From contig CANCBY010000073.1 of assembly GCA_947374445.1 (NCBI GenBank), positions 1 through 10,648 of the forward strand: a stretch of DNA of 10,648 nt, in the 5' to 3' direction. Each line of letters starts with the position of its first letter. The stretch's first letter is position 1. The notes below the pieces were generated by a model. It saw nothing but the letters and a program-made list of their open reading frames with translations. It made no database searches and was not told where the DNA came from. A program made the position numbers and the translations under genes. The DNA comes from Pseudobdellovibrionaceae bacterium. Lineage in GTDB: Bacteria; Bdellovibrionota; Bdellovibrionia; Bdellovibrionales; Bdellovibrionaceae. Below are positions 1-7,103 of this stretch, one piece after another.

Positions 1-3000
1 CTACACAGAATGTCGCGAATACTGAGCGTAAAATATCGGCGCCAAAAACAATGTCGTATAGATTGCACCAAAAAGGCCTACGATAATTGCAATCGAGAAT
101 GGGCGCAAAATCTCATCGCCCTGAGCCAGTCCCACAGCGATCGGAATAAATCCTGCCATGGCGGCAAGATTTGTCATCAAAATAGGACGCAGGCGATGAA
201 CCATTCCGACGAGCACTGAGGCCTTCAAATTTTGCGTATAATGCGGGAGTGCCTCAATGGCCGACAAAGCCATAAAACTATTTGCCACCGCAATTCCTGT
301 GACCGAAATAAGTCCGGAGAAAGAACTCACATCCAGAGGCACCCGAAAAACGATACAACCCAATAAGCCTATCACTGGAGGAACCAGCGAGCAGATTGTC
401 AACGGCAGCGCCACACTCAACCGGTTTGAAAAGAACAAGGTCGTGATAAAAATTAAAACCATGCCGATCAAAAATGCCAAAATCAGCTCTTTGAACGAGC
501 GCTGTTGCATTTCGTAATCTCCGGCCAACTCGGGGTAGATTCCTTTTATGGGGTTTTTGGCGATATATTCTTGAATATCTTTAACGACACTCCCTAGGCC
601 CCTCCCCGCAAGCTCTGCTGTCAGAGAGCGCACCGGTGATCCATCAATGTGGCTGGATTCAATTCTGCTTTGCACTGTCTGGACTTTTCCAAGATCTGAA
701 ACTTTGCGCAAGCCGCCTTTGTTAGTGAAAATAGAGACTCCATCAAGAGACGAGATTTTTGCTTGGCTGATGCTCCGAACACGAATAGGCACAGCTTGAG
801 GTCCAATTTGCACGGTGCTTGAATCGAGAGAAAATAAGCCGAACTTAATATTTTCACTGACTGCAGTTGAATTCAGGTCCAGAGCCCTTGAAATGCTTTC
901 ATTCAAATTGAATTGAATCTCAGCTGATTTTTCTGGCTCCTCAATCCGAACCGAATCCAAGCCCTTGATTTCAGAAAGTGCCTTTTTATAAATATCCGCT
1001 GCGGCATCCATTTTTTCTTCATTCTCGCCACTGGCATCAGAGCGCAGAAAAATAACGATCGGCTTTGCTGACCCACTGAGATCATTCAAACGGTCTGGCA
1101 AAATTTGAAAAAGATCAAACTCGAAGCCTTCTACAAGTTTTTCGACCTTTGCACTGACCTCCTCTTTGATCGCAAACACCGAGCGTTTGCGATTTTTAAT
1201 GAGCTTAACAACGACCTCTCCGACATAGGGTACTTTATTGAACTCGCCAAGGCCGGTGCCCACCTTGCGAATAAAAAAATCAACCTCTGGCAATTGCTTA
1301 AGGTAGTCTTCAAGAACTTTGATCCTTTCTACTACCGACGGCAATCCCATAGGCGTTGTCGCTCTGAAATCAATCACCATATCGCCTTCATCCCACTCTG
1401 GCAAAAATCCGGTTTCGGCCAACGGCAACAAAAAAATTCCAAACAAAGGAATGACCAAAAATAGTATTTGCACCGATCGCGACCGACGCAAGCCCCAGTT
1501 CAGGATAGTTTCGTAAGATCTTGCAAAAGATGTGTCCTCAAAATTTTTCTTTTTTTCTGACGAAGCAGACGACTTGTGTGACTGGTCAAAAAGCAAAATC
1601 AGACCAGGCACGATAAAAAGTGCTAAAAGAATCGAAATCATTAACGAGGAGCCATGCACTGCTGCCATCGGAGAGAAGAACATCCCAGAAACACCAGAAA
1701 GATAACTGATCGGCGTAAATACGAGAGCAATGGTCAGTGTTCCAAAAATCATGGGCTTAGCCACAGACATTAGTGTCTCAAGCAAAAGATCAAACTGAGG
1801 CGAATTTGGTCGCAAAGATCTTCGATGATGAAACATCTCGAGCACAATCACAGTATTATCCACAACCAGACCTATAGCCGCCGTCAACCCACCCAAAGTC
1901 ATTAAATTAATTGAAAGCCCCAAATGCGCCATCGCTAAAAACGTAAAGCTTGCCGCAAGCGGCATACTCAACAGTGCAATCAAACTTGAGCGAAGATTCT
2001 TCAAAAAAAGCAGGGTGACCAAAGCAATGATTAGCATCCCGACACCCAGATCTATCAACACTGCATTGGTCGCAAGATCTGTAAAGTCATTAAGATCCCA
2101 ACTACGAAATGACTCCTCTGGATTTTTTTTGATGACTTCGGAGATGGTGGCAGAAACTTGGCTTGAGGTTTTGCTTTGGTCAATCCCACTTTGATAGTAA
2201 ATATCAAGGCCTACGCACTCTTTGCCATTGAGACTAAGATCTTTTGTCTTAAAAGCATTGCGCAGACGAACTTGCCCTAGATCAGAAATCTTAATGGCTT
2301 TACCGAGGCTTGAATCCACGACAATTTCTTCGATATCTTTTGCTGTATGAACAAAGCGTCCGCCGAATGCAAGAACTTGAGCATCTTTGTTATCAATAGG
2401 CCCTAGAAAATCGACACTGTTAGAATTTTTAAGGCGGTCATTGACATCGGCTACGTTCAAATTTCTGAGGGCTAACTTTTGTGGATCTAGCTCCACACTA
2501 AATTCTGGCAAATCCCCGCCTGCGATTTTGGCATCGAATATGCCTGGGATCACCATGATCAATGGCTTGATCGAGTATTCTACAAAAGTTCTCAGGCCCC
2601 TGCTATCTTTCGTTTTTGAGACAAAACAAAACTCTGCTGCAGGAAAGGCGGCCGCAGTGATCGGCCTCACTGAAATTTCAGCTGTTGAGGGAATTAATGA
2701 CCTTGTCTCGGCAATTTTTGCGTTCACACGCTGAACTGCTTGCGAGACATCTTCATTCTCCCGCAAAAAAACATCTATACTTGAAAGACCTCGAGAACTT
2801 GTGGACTTGACAAGACGTACGCCTGGAACCGCTCGCAGCTCTTTTTCAAGAGTTGAAGTGATCCCCCACTCCATCATCTGTAGCGGAGCAAAGCCCATAT
2901 TTACTTCAACAACCACTCGAGGGTAATTGATCTCCGGAAACAGGCTCCTTGGCATCGCCATGAATGCCTTTACGCCCAAGATCGCAATAAATAGACCCAA

Positions 3001-3048
3001 AAATAAGATAGAAACACTGCGAATTAGCGTCTGCTTGAAAAAACTCAT
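1..3048 (-). CDS. RND-family efflux transporter, inner-membrane permease subunit
   Basis: Complete 1015-residue proton-driven RND pump; the TAG stop is the first three bases of the window. The layout is the duplicated RND plan: TM1 near residues 12-32, a periplasmic porter loop (about 33-328), TM2-6 (about 329-488), TM7 (about 526-545), a second loop, then TM8-12 (about 853-1008). Family marks are FPEINYPRV near 37-45, GLVVDNTVIVLE in TM4 (D397, N398, E404), FLPEWDEGD (548-556), and RLRPILMTNLAAMAGFIP in the TM11 region (952-969). The DEG segment and the TM10 motif GIAVANS recall CzcA/CusA-type pumps, but the extra TM4 Asp typical of CzcA (six residues before D397) is Ala, so metal specificity is not established. 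AcrB's second TM4 Asp is Asn here and the TM10 Lys is absent. The ATG overlaps the stop of the outer-membrane gene by 4 bases, implying translational coupling. The substrate could be a metal, a drug or a lipid-like compound. Confidence 0.93.
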   Translation of the reverse strand: MSFFKQTLIRSVSILFLGLFIAILGVKAFMAMPRSLFPEINYPRVVVEVNMGFAPLQMMEWGITSTLEKELRAVPGVRLVKSTSSRGLSSIDVFLRENEDVSQAVQRVNAKIAETRSLIPSTAEISVRPITAAAFPAAEFCFVSKTKDSRGLRTFVEYSIKPLIMVIPGIFDAKIAGGDLPEFSVELDPQKLALRNLNVADVNDRLKNSNSVDFLGPIDNKDAQVLAFGGRFVHTAKDIEEIVVDSSLGKAIKISDLGQVRLRNAFKTKDLSLNGKECVGLDIYYQSGIDQSKTSSQVSATISEVIKKNPEESFRSWDLNDFTDLATNAVLIDLGVGMLIIALVTLLFLKNLRSSLIALLSMPLAASFTFLAMAHLGLSINLMTLGGLTAAIGLVVDNTVIVLEMFHHRRSLRPNSPQFDLLLETLMSVAKPMIFGTLTIALVFTPISYLSGVSGMFFSPMAAVHGSSLMISILLALFIVPGLILLFDQSHKSSASSEKKKNFEDTSFARSYETILNWGLRRSRSVQILFLVIPLFGIFLLPLAETGFLPEWDEGDMVIDFRATTPMGLPSVVERIKVLEDYLKQLPEVDFFIRKVGTGLGEFNKVPYVGEVVVKLIKNRKRSVFAIKEEVSAKVEKLVEGFEFDLFQILPDRLNDLSGSAKPIVIFLRSDASGENEEKMDAAADIYKKALSEIKGLDSVRIEEPEKSAEIQFNLNESISRALDLNSTAVSENIKFGLFSLDSSTVQIGPQAVPIRVRSISQAKISSLDGVSIFTNKGGLRKVSDLGKVQTVQSRIESSHIDGSPVRSLTAELAGRGLGSVVKDIQEYIAKNPIKGIYPELAGDYEMQQRSFKELILAFLIGMVLIFITTLFFSNRLSVALPLTICSLVPPVIGLLGCIVFRVPLDVSSFSGLISVTGIAVANSFMALSAIEALPHYTQNLKASVLVGMVHRLRPILMTNLAAMAGFIPIAVGLAQGDEILRPFSIAIIVGLFGAIYTTLFLAPIFYAQYSRHSV

Positions 3049-4358
3049 AACGACTGTCCACCCACAAGATATTCCAGTTCCGTATCGGCGATTTCAATCT
3101 GAAGATCATTCAAAAGACTATTCCTGACCGTTTGCAGATACTTCTGGAAAATATCTAAAGTTCCTAGTGCATCAATTCGCTTCTGCGAGAAATAAAGAAA
3201 GGATTTGTCGAGCAATTTTTCTGTTTCAAGTCGCACTCGACTCAAAGCTTCGGTTTGTCTTTTTGCTCTCAAGATATTTTGTAAGTTCAAACGAATTTGG
3301 CTGCGATAATCGGCCAGAGCCTTTTCGGCGATCAAATGATTTTTTTCAGCCTTGGAGGCAAGTTGAGATTTTTGATCTGACCTCCCCCAAATTGCATCCA
3401 AAGGGATAGAGAGACCAATTTCTGAGTTGGCTTGAGGACCATCACTCGAAGCTGTAGTCGGAAAATCGCGGCTATTTTTAAAATAAACACTCGGAAGAGG
3501 CAGCGACGTATACTTTTCATACTCAAGTTTTGCGGCATCATAGTCACGCCCCAAACTTTCAAGCATCTCACGGTCTTGAACTTGCTCCAACAAATCAGGC
3601 TCAAAACTTGATTTGCTGGCAAATATCAGCTTTGGCTTTTGCTTAAAACTTAAGAATTGAGAGGTTACGAATTTAAGCTCCATATGAGTCAAAACCGAAA
3701 GTTGCAAGAGTGCCACTTCAAGATCTGATTTTTTCTGTTCAAGATCGGCGTTCAAAATACTTTTTTGTACTAAAAACTGTTGGCGTTCCAATTCATTAGA
3801 AATGCCAAGACTCTTCTGCTTTTCAAGCACAGCATCCGTTTTAGCAAAGAGCTGAATCATTTTGTTAAGTTCTTCAATTTCTTTTTGTGTTTCAAAGACA
3901 ATAAAAGAAGATTTTTTTAAGTTTCTAATGATGTCTCTTTTTGTAATTTTTTCTTGTAACCTAGCAAAGTACACTGATTGCTTCGCTATCTCTGACTCTG
4001 TCCCCAAAAGCTTTTGTAAATCGTATGAAACAGTCAAACCATAGGAAGTATTCTGCCCGTTATTAGAAATCATTTTGCCAATGCCAGAGCCGTCATCCCG
4101 CAAGCGGTCATACGAAAGCCTTGAATACGCCCCAAACAATGACACTTGCGGCAAATACTGCCCATGGCTCGTCAGTTGATGACCTGCTTCTTGAGCTTTG
4201 ACCTCAGATTGAGACACTCGAAGATCTAGTGAGTGATCCAAAGCCAACGTGATAAATGATGAAAAACTCGGGGCCTCTGCCTGAGGCTCACCAGCGAAAA
4301 CACAACCACAAATGCAAACAATAGTTAAAATCAAAATTCTCACAAAATATTGCTTCAT
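3045..4358 (-). CDS. TolC/CusC-class outer-membrane efflux protein
   Basis: 437-residue outer-membrane factor, expected to form the trimeric exit duct of a tripartite pump with the RND protein encoded directly after it. The N-terminus (KQYFVRILILTIVCICGCVF) is a signal peptide. Cleavage could be after VFA-22 by signal peptidase I, or at C19 in the lipobox-like ICGC, as in lipidated OprM/CusC relatives; I cannot decide. The mature part shows the internal duplication of the OEP family: each half has long charged heptad helices (about 40-66, 120-218, 264-283, 330-420) around short beta segments (QVSLFGAYSR near 71-80, and LPSVYF plus EIGLSIPLDAIWG near 288-325). Length is normal for the family (about 420-480). 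The start sits 6 bases after the stop of a 34-codon reading frame, and the only Shine-Dalgarno-like bases (TAGG) include that stop codon, so translation is probably coupled to it. The 3' end overlaps the RND start as ATGA. Confidence 0.9.
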   Translation of the reverse strand: MKQYFVRILILTIVCICGCVFAGEPQAEAPSFSSFITLALDHSLDLRVSQSEVKAQEAGHQLTSHGQYLPQVSLFGAYSRLSYDRLRDDGSGIGKMISNNGQNTSYGLTVSYDLQKLLGTESEIAKQSVYFARLQEKITKRDIIRNLKKSSFIVFETQKEIEELNKMIQLFAKTDAVLEKQKSLGISNELERQQFLVQKSILNADLEQKKSDLEVALLQLSVLTHMELKFVTSQFLSFKQKPKLIFASKSSFEPDLLEQVQDREMLESLGRDYDAAKLEYEKYTSLPLPSVYFKNSRDFPTTASSDGPQANSEIGLSIPLDAIWGRSDQKSQLASKAEKNHLIAEKALADYRSQIRLNLQNILRAKRQTEALSRVRLETEKLLDKSFLYFSQKRIDALGTLDIFQKYLQTVRNSLLNDLQIEIADTELEYLVGGQSL

Positions 4359-4364
4359 AAGAAC

Positions 4365-4469
4365 CTAATGATGACGATCCAAGCACGTTTCATCCACAGC
4401 AGCATGAGCTACACTAAAATGGATTGCAAAAATCACCATCGTCAAAAACGTCAGGTGTCGTAAAATCAT
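4365..4469 (-). CDS. 34-residue secreted peptide upstream of the efflux outer-membrane gene
   Basis: Not a family I recognise. The frame is ATG to TAG, 34 codons. The first 23 residues look like a Sec signal peptide: short basic start (MILRHL), hydrophobic core (TFLTMVIFAIHFSV) and a signal peptidase I site at AHA. Cleavage would leave only AVDETCLDRHH, an 11-residue tail with one Cys, two terminal His and three acidic residues. A purine-rich ribosome-binding site (AAAAGGGGGG) ends 2 bases before the ATG. The stop lies 6 bases before the ATG of the outer-membrane efflux gene and supplies part of its ribosome-binding site. Position between a metal-type two-component system and an efflux pump suggests either a regulatory leader peptide or a tiny periplasmic metal ligand (compare CusF between cusC and cusB, though there is no sequence likeness). 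It could be a chance frame, but signal-like composition, a good ribosome site and tight coupling argue against that. Confidence 0.55.
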   Translation of the reverse strand: MILRHLTFLTMVIFAIHFSVAHAAVDETCLDRHH

Positions 4470-4471
4470 AT

Positions 4472-4492
4472 CCCCCCTTTTCAAGGCAGGGG
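4472..4492 (-). promoter_or_regulatory. Possible hairpin masking the ribosome-binding site of the 34-residue peptide
   Basis: On the minus strand CCCCT (4492-4488) can pair with AGGGG (4478-4474), with a 9-base loop and two possible G-U pairs extending the stem. The paired G-run is the Shine-Dalgarno sequence of the short peptide. The stem is short and the extra Gs allow slipped pairing. If the promoter candidate at 4494-4522 is the real one, transcription would start inside this element and the hairpin could not fully form, so it would matter only on readthrough transcripts from the regulator genes. Confidence 0.25.
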
Positions 4493-4493
4493 A

Positions 4494-4522
4494 ACCATAT
4501 AAATGAGCCTTAAATACTTCAA
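4494..4522 (-). promoter_or_regulatory. Candidate sigma70-type promoter for the peptide/efflux operon
   Basis: TTGAAG (4522-4517) and TATGGT (4499-4494) are separated by exactly 17 bases; each matches the consensus at 4 of 6 positions. The element lies in the gap between the kinase stop and the short peptide gene, where an inducible efflux promoter would be expected. The match is modest and the DNA is AT-rich, so chance similarity is possible. Confidence 0.3.
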
Positions 4523-4548
4523 TAAAATATTCGAATCATTCCACTCAT

Positions 4549-4564
4549 GTAATATCCGCGTAAT
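4549..4564 (-). promoter_or_regulatory. Direct repeat ATTAC with 11-base period, candidate response-regulator site
   Basis: Read on the minus strand, ATTAC occurs at 4564-4560 and again at 4553-4549, so the repeats are 11 bases apart, about one helical turn. OmpR/PhoB-family dimers commonly bind tandem half-sites with this spacing. The pair lies between the kinase stop and the candidate efflux promoter, about 27 bases upstream of its -35. Assignment to the adjacent regulator is inference. Confidence 0.3.
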
Positions 4565-4580
4565 GTTCTAGCAATGATCG

Positions 4581-5987
4581 CTATGCTTTAGGGATTTTGA
4601 TCAAAAATTCAGACCCCTGGCCCAGCTCGCTTTGCACCAAAGCAAGGCCTCCGTGGGCTTCCGCGTAGACTTTTACAAGGCTTAATCCTAGGCCCAAGCC
4701 AGGTTCACTTCGGCTCTTGTCTGCACGAAACAGCCTCTCCCAAATTCGAGACCTATCTTGAATAGAAATACCAACTCCTCGATCTTTAATTTTAAAAACA
4801 AAAAAGTGTTCTTCCTCTAGAGCCAAAATATTAATACTACTCTGCCCTGGTGAGTATTTGATGGCATTGTCTAACAAATTGGCTAAGATCTGTTTGAGTC
4901 GGATGCGATCAGCAAAAACCTGATCCAACTCACACTCAACCTCAATATTTATGTTCTTGTCATCTGCAACAAAAAAATAGAGATCAACAACTTCTGCAAT
5001 CAAAACTGAAGCTGCGAACCAAGATTTATCTAAGGCCACTGTCTTTGTGTTATACTTGGCCATTTCTAAAATAGCTTGAATCATGGCCAAAATAGACTCT
5101 GTGCTCTCAATAGTCTCTTCAACAGCTTCCTTCAGCTCGGCATGAGTATTTTTTTGCAGTGCCATAGCTGAGGCGATCCGAATTCGGGTCATAGGAGTTT
5201 TAAGATCGTGAGCAATATTGTCTACGGTTTGCTTAATTGCCATGACAAGCTTTTCGGTTTGATCGGCCATCTCGTTGTAAGTTTGCGATAGATCATAGAG
5301 CTCATCTTGCCGCAAAGGCAACTCAACCCGAGAACCCAAATGCCCAGATTTCACCTCTGAAATCGACTTCGACAGCTTGGCGAGTGGCAAAAGAATTTTT
5401 TGAGAAATTAAAACGGATCCTAAACTTGAAAACAAAACTAACGGAAAAAATATAGTAAGAAATATTTCTTGAAACCTCTCCAGAATTTCATCTCGCTCAT
5501 CAGTGCTCGCTCCAACCATCAAAATACCATCGCCAGAAATGCGAACAGCCTTAACCTCAAGAGCATCATCATCGCCCTCTTTGGAGGCAATATTAAACCA
5601 GTTTTCGTCAAAATTCAGATTGCGTTTTTTTAAAAATTCCTCGACCACTGGCAACTCAAAACGCATTGAATCTTCTGGCAAATGTAGAAACTGCGTGTTT
5701 TGCTTAGAATCTGAAATGTAAATTAAGAGCTTATTAATCTGATTGTGAAATTTCTCTTCACTTAAAGCTGCTTTGAGCCCAGCAATTTCTTTATTTCCAA
5801 TCAATTGTTCTATCTGCTGAAGCCTAGCCTCAATAACATCTCGATCACGTCGCTCAAGATAATGAGATGAAAAATAATAAAACAAGCCAAAAGTAAGCAT
5901 GTAGCATGGAATAAAAAAGACAATGTACGCAAAGGCAAGTCGGTAGCTGATTTTGCTTAAAAGTTTTTTAGCTTTTCTTAAGAACAT
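4581..5987 (-). CDS. Membrane sensor histidine kinase (CusS/OmpR-partner type)
   Basis: 468-residue sensor kinase, partner of the adjacent response regulator. The chosen start is the ATG for MFLRKAKK; a longer frame opens only at a TTG 51 bases upstream inside the regulator gene. This ATG lies 20 bases inside the regulator's 3' end, with GGGG/TTGGA upstream as a possible ribosome site. Order of parts (this numbering): TM1 about 16-40, a periplasmic sensor of about 130 residues, TM2 about 173-196, HAMP about 197-248, dimerisation/phosphoacceptor motif AHDLKTPMTR with H260, N-box LANLLDNAIKYS (N370, N374), G1 DRGVGI (D402), F-box WERLFRAD, and G2 GLGLGLSLV (430-438). All catalytic elements are intact. 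HAMP and kinase core resemble the CusS/CopS heavy-metal group. The sensor loop is acidic and shows no obvious Cys/His cluster, so the signal (metal, envelope stress or toxic compound) cannot be read from sequence. Confidence 0.92.
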   Translation of the reverse strand: MFLRKAKKLLSKISYRLAFAYIVFFIPCYMLTFGLFYYFSSHYLERRDRDVIEARLQQIEQLIGNKEIAGLKAALSEEKFHNQINKLLIYISDSKQNTQFLHLPEDSMRFELPVVEEFLKKRNLNFDENWFNIASKEGDDDALEVKAVRISGDGILMVGASTDERDEILERFQEIFLTIFFPLVLFSSLGSVLISQKILLPLAKLSKSISEVKSGHLGSRVELPLRQDELYDLSQTYNEMADQTEKLVMAIKQTVDNIAHDLKTPMTRIRIASAMALQKNTHAELKEAVEETIESTESILAMIQAILEMAKYNTKTVALDKSWFAASVLIAEVVDLYFFVADDKNINIEVECELDQVFADRIRLKQILANLLDNAIKYSPGQSSINILALEEEHFFVFKIKDRGVGISIQDRSRIWERLFRADKSRSEPGLGLGLSLVKVYAEAHGGLALVQSELGQGSEFLIKIPKA

Positions 5988-6642
5988 ATCCAACCCCACG
6001 AATTGTATGGATAAGTTTTTCACCCTGAGCTTTATCAACTTTATTTCTTAAACGACAGACCAAAACATCTACCACATTTGTCTGAGGATCAAAGTCATAA
6101 CCCCATACTTTTTCGAGAATCTGAGTTTTAGTTACCACCACTTCGAGATTTGTCATCAGATACTCCAGAAGCATGAACTCTTTTGCATGCAGGTCAATGA
6201 CAGTATTGCCGCGCTTAACCTTCCGAGACCGAAGGTCAATTTGAAGATCTTGGCACTTTAAAACTACAGATTGATTGGTGAGTGCTCCTCGTCGGACCTG
6301 AGCTTGAACACGAGCGAGCAGCTCAATAAATGAAAATGGTTTGGCAATGTAATCGTCACAGCCAAGCTGAAGACCTTTTACTTTATCATCTACGCTCTCA
6401 CGTGCACTTAAGATAATTATAGGTGTCTGAATCCCCCTTTGTCTAAGCGCCTCAAGGACCGATAAGCCATCACATTTAGGTAACATGATATCAAGTATAA
6501 CTAAATTGTAGTCGGCATTTTCTGCCATTTTGAGGCCGTTCTCACCATCCAAGGCCACATCAACAAAAAAACGGGCTTCTATAAGACCCTTTTCAACAAA
6601 AGCTGCGATTTTTTTATCGTCTTCTATAAGTAAGATTCTCAT
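5968..6642 (-). CDS. OmpR/CusR-type response regulator
   Basis: 224-residue DNA-binding regulator with a receiver domain (about 1-118) and a winged-helix domain (about 127-222). Receiver residues are intact: acidic pair D8/D9 (IEDD), phosphoacceptor D51 (VILDIMLP), S79 and K101 (AKPFSF). The winged helix has the recognition-helix region DPQTNVVDVLVCRLRNK and ends in the usual IRGVGYVL. The receiver wording (SARESVDDKVKGLQLGCDDYIAKPF) is closer to CusR/CopR-like metal regulators than to PhoB. The ATG start gives the canonical MRILLIEDD opening and has an AGG eight bases upstream; an 18-base longer frame starts only at TTG. The gene overlaps the kinase by 20 bases and probably drives the downstream efflux genes. 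It is divergent from pstSCAB, which may be coincidence or may allow cross-control. Confidence 0.93.
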   Translation of the reverse strand: MRILLIEDDKKIAAFVEKGLIEARFFVDVALDGENGLKMAENADYNLVILDIMLPKCDGLSVLEALRQRGIQTPIIILSARESVDDKVKGLQLGCDDYIAKPFSFIELLARVQAQVRRGALTNQSVVLKCQDLQIDLRSRKVKRGNTVIDLHAKEFMLLEYLMTNLEVVVTKTQILEKVWGYDFDPQTNVVDVLVCRLRNKVDKAQGEKLIHTIRGVGYVLKKS

Positions 6643-6666
6643 GAATGAACCTAATTTCAAAGTTGG

Positions 6667-6694
6667 TTAATAGAGGCTTCTCAGCTCAAGTAAA
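6667..6694 (-). promoter_or_regulatory. Candidate promoter of the response-regulator operon
   Basis: On the minus strand TTTACT (6694-6689) and TATTAA (6672-6667) are 16 bases apart, each matching the sigma70 consensus at 4 of 6 positions. A start near 6660 would give a leader of about 20 bases that still contains the AGG ribosome site of the regulator. Weak match, placed mainly by position. Confidence 0.28.
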
Positions 6695-6965
6695 ACTCAT
6701 GACATGTCTAATACAGAAATATTTGATATTGCAAATGAAGTTGCACTTAAAGCACGATGCGCTCTTTGGCATGCAATCAACTGCATCCGTCATTGATCTA
6801 TTTGCTCATTTTAATTCGCCCAACTATTTTCATGCTGATGGTCTGAATAAAATAATTGCAGTTTTTTAAATTTTAGTGGTGATAGGAGCTTGGATATTAT
6901 CTTTAAAATTGCCCGCCCAATAGACTAATTACTTTAGGCCTTTAGTTCGAATAAAATTTTTGTTT

Positions 6966-6983
6966 TTTGCTATAAATAGCAAA
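6966..6983 (+). promoter_or_regulatory. Perfect 8-bp palindrome with an embedded extended -10 (TGCTATAAA), candidate pstS promoter/operator
   Basis: TTTGCTAT and ATAGCAAA are exact reverse complements separated by AA. The centre reads TG-C-TATAAA on the plus strand, a good extended -10 element that would start transcription about 135 bases before the pstS ATG. It follows an A/T-rich stretch with no clear -35. As a hairpin it is not a terminator, since the T-run precedes it on the plus strand. A second palindrome, GCTCGAGC (6986-6993), follows two bases later. It may be a promoter overlapped by an operator. Confidence 0.35.
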
Positions 6984-6992
6984 GTGCTCGAG

Positions 6993-7070
6993 CTGACGCA
7001 TTAAGTTGATCCCTAACGCTAATTTCTAAAGCACCATTGCTTGAAATCTTGTCCCAACCCTGACAAATTA
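6993..7070 (+). promoter_or_regulatory. Two PhoB-half-site-like words upstream of pstS
   Basis: CTGACGCATTA (6993-7003) and CTGACAAATTA (7060-7070) agree at 9 of 11 positions and resemble the known PhoB half-site pattern (CTGTCAT followed by A/T). They are 67 bases apart, close to six helical turns, rather than the tandem 11-base arrangement of a classical Pho box. Control by phosphate is expected for pst operons, but these exact sites are a weak match. Confidence 0.22.
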
Positions 7071-7103
7071 TTTTTTTTTGCATGTTAGATATTCAGAAAA
7101 TCT

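Noticed and set aside
1105..1464. 119-codon plus-strand frame opposite the RND gene (and similar frames at 257-517, 2387-2734)
   Set aside because: Antisense shadows of an intact, strongly recognised RND coding sequence; composition is low in protein-like features and there are no ribosome sites.
4361..4369. Shared 9-mer ATTAGGTTC (minus strand) before the outer-membrane gene and before the response regulator (6647-6655)
   Set aside because: Contains the TAGG ribosome site in both places, so similarity is probably explained by that and chance rather than a separate signal.
5968..6038. Longer kinase start giving 485 residues with a 71-base overlap
   Set aside because: It begins with TTG inside the regulator. 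The ATG at 5987 gives a normal N-terminus and the shorter overlap usual for such pairs.
6643..6660. Longer response-regulator start
   Set aside because: It is a TTG and adds six residues before the canonical MRILLIEDD; the AGG ribosome site fits the ATG at 6642.
6645..6869. 74-codon plus-strand frame starting three bases from the regulator start
   Set aside because: No Shine-Dalgarno and the ATG overlaps the regulator's own leader. The first half reads unlike a protein; only the last part is mentioned as a possible remnant.
6966..6983. Palindrome as an intrinsic terminator
   Set aside because: On neither strand is the hairpin followed by a T-run, and it lies between divergent genes where no terminator is needed.
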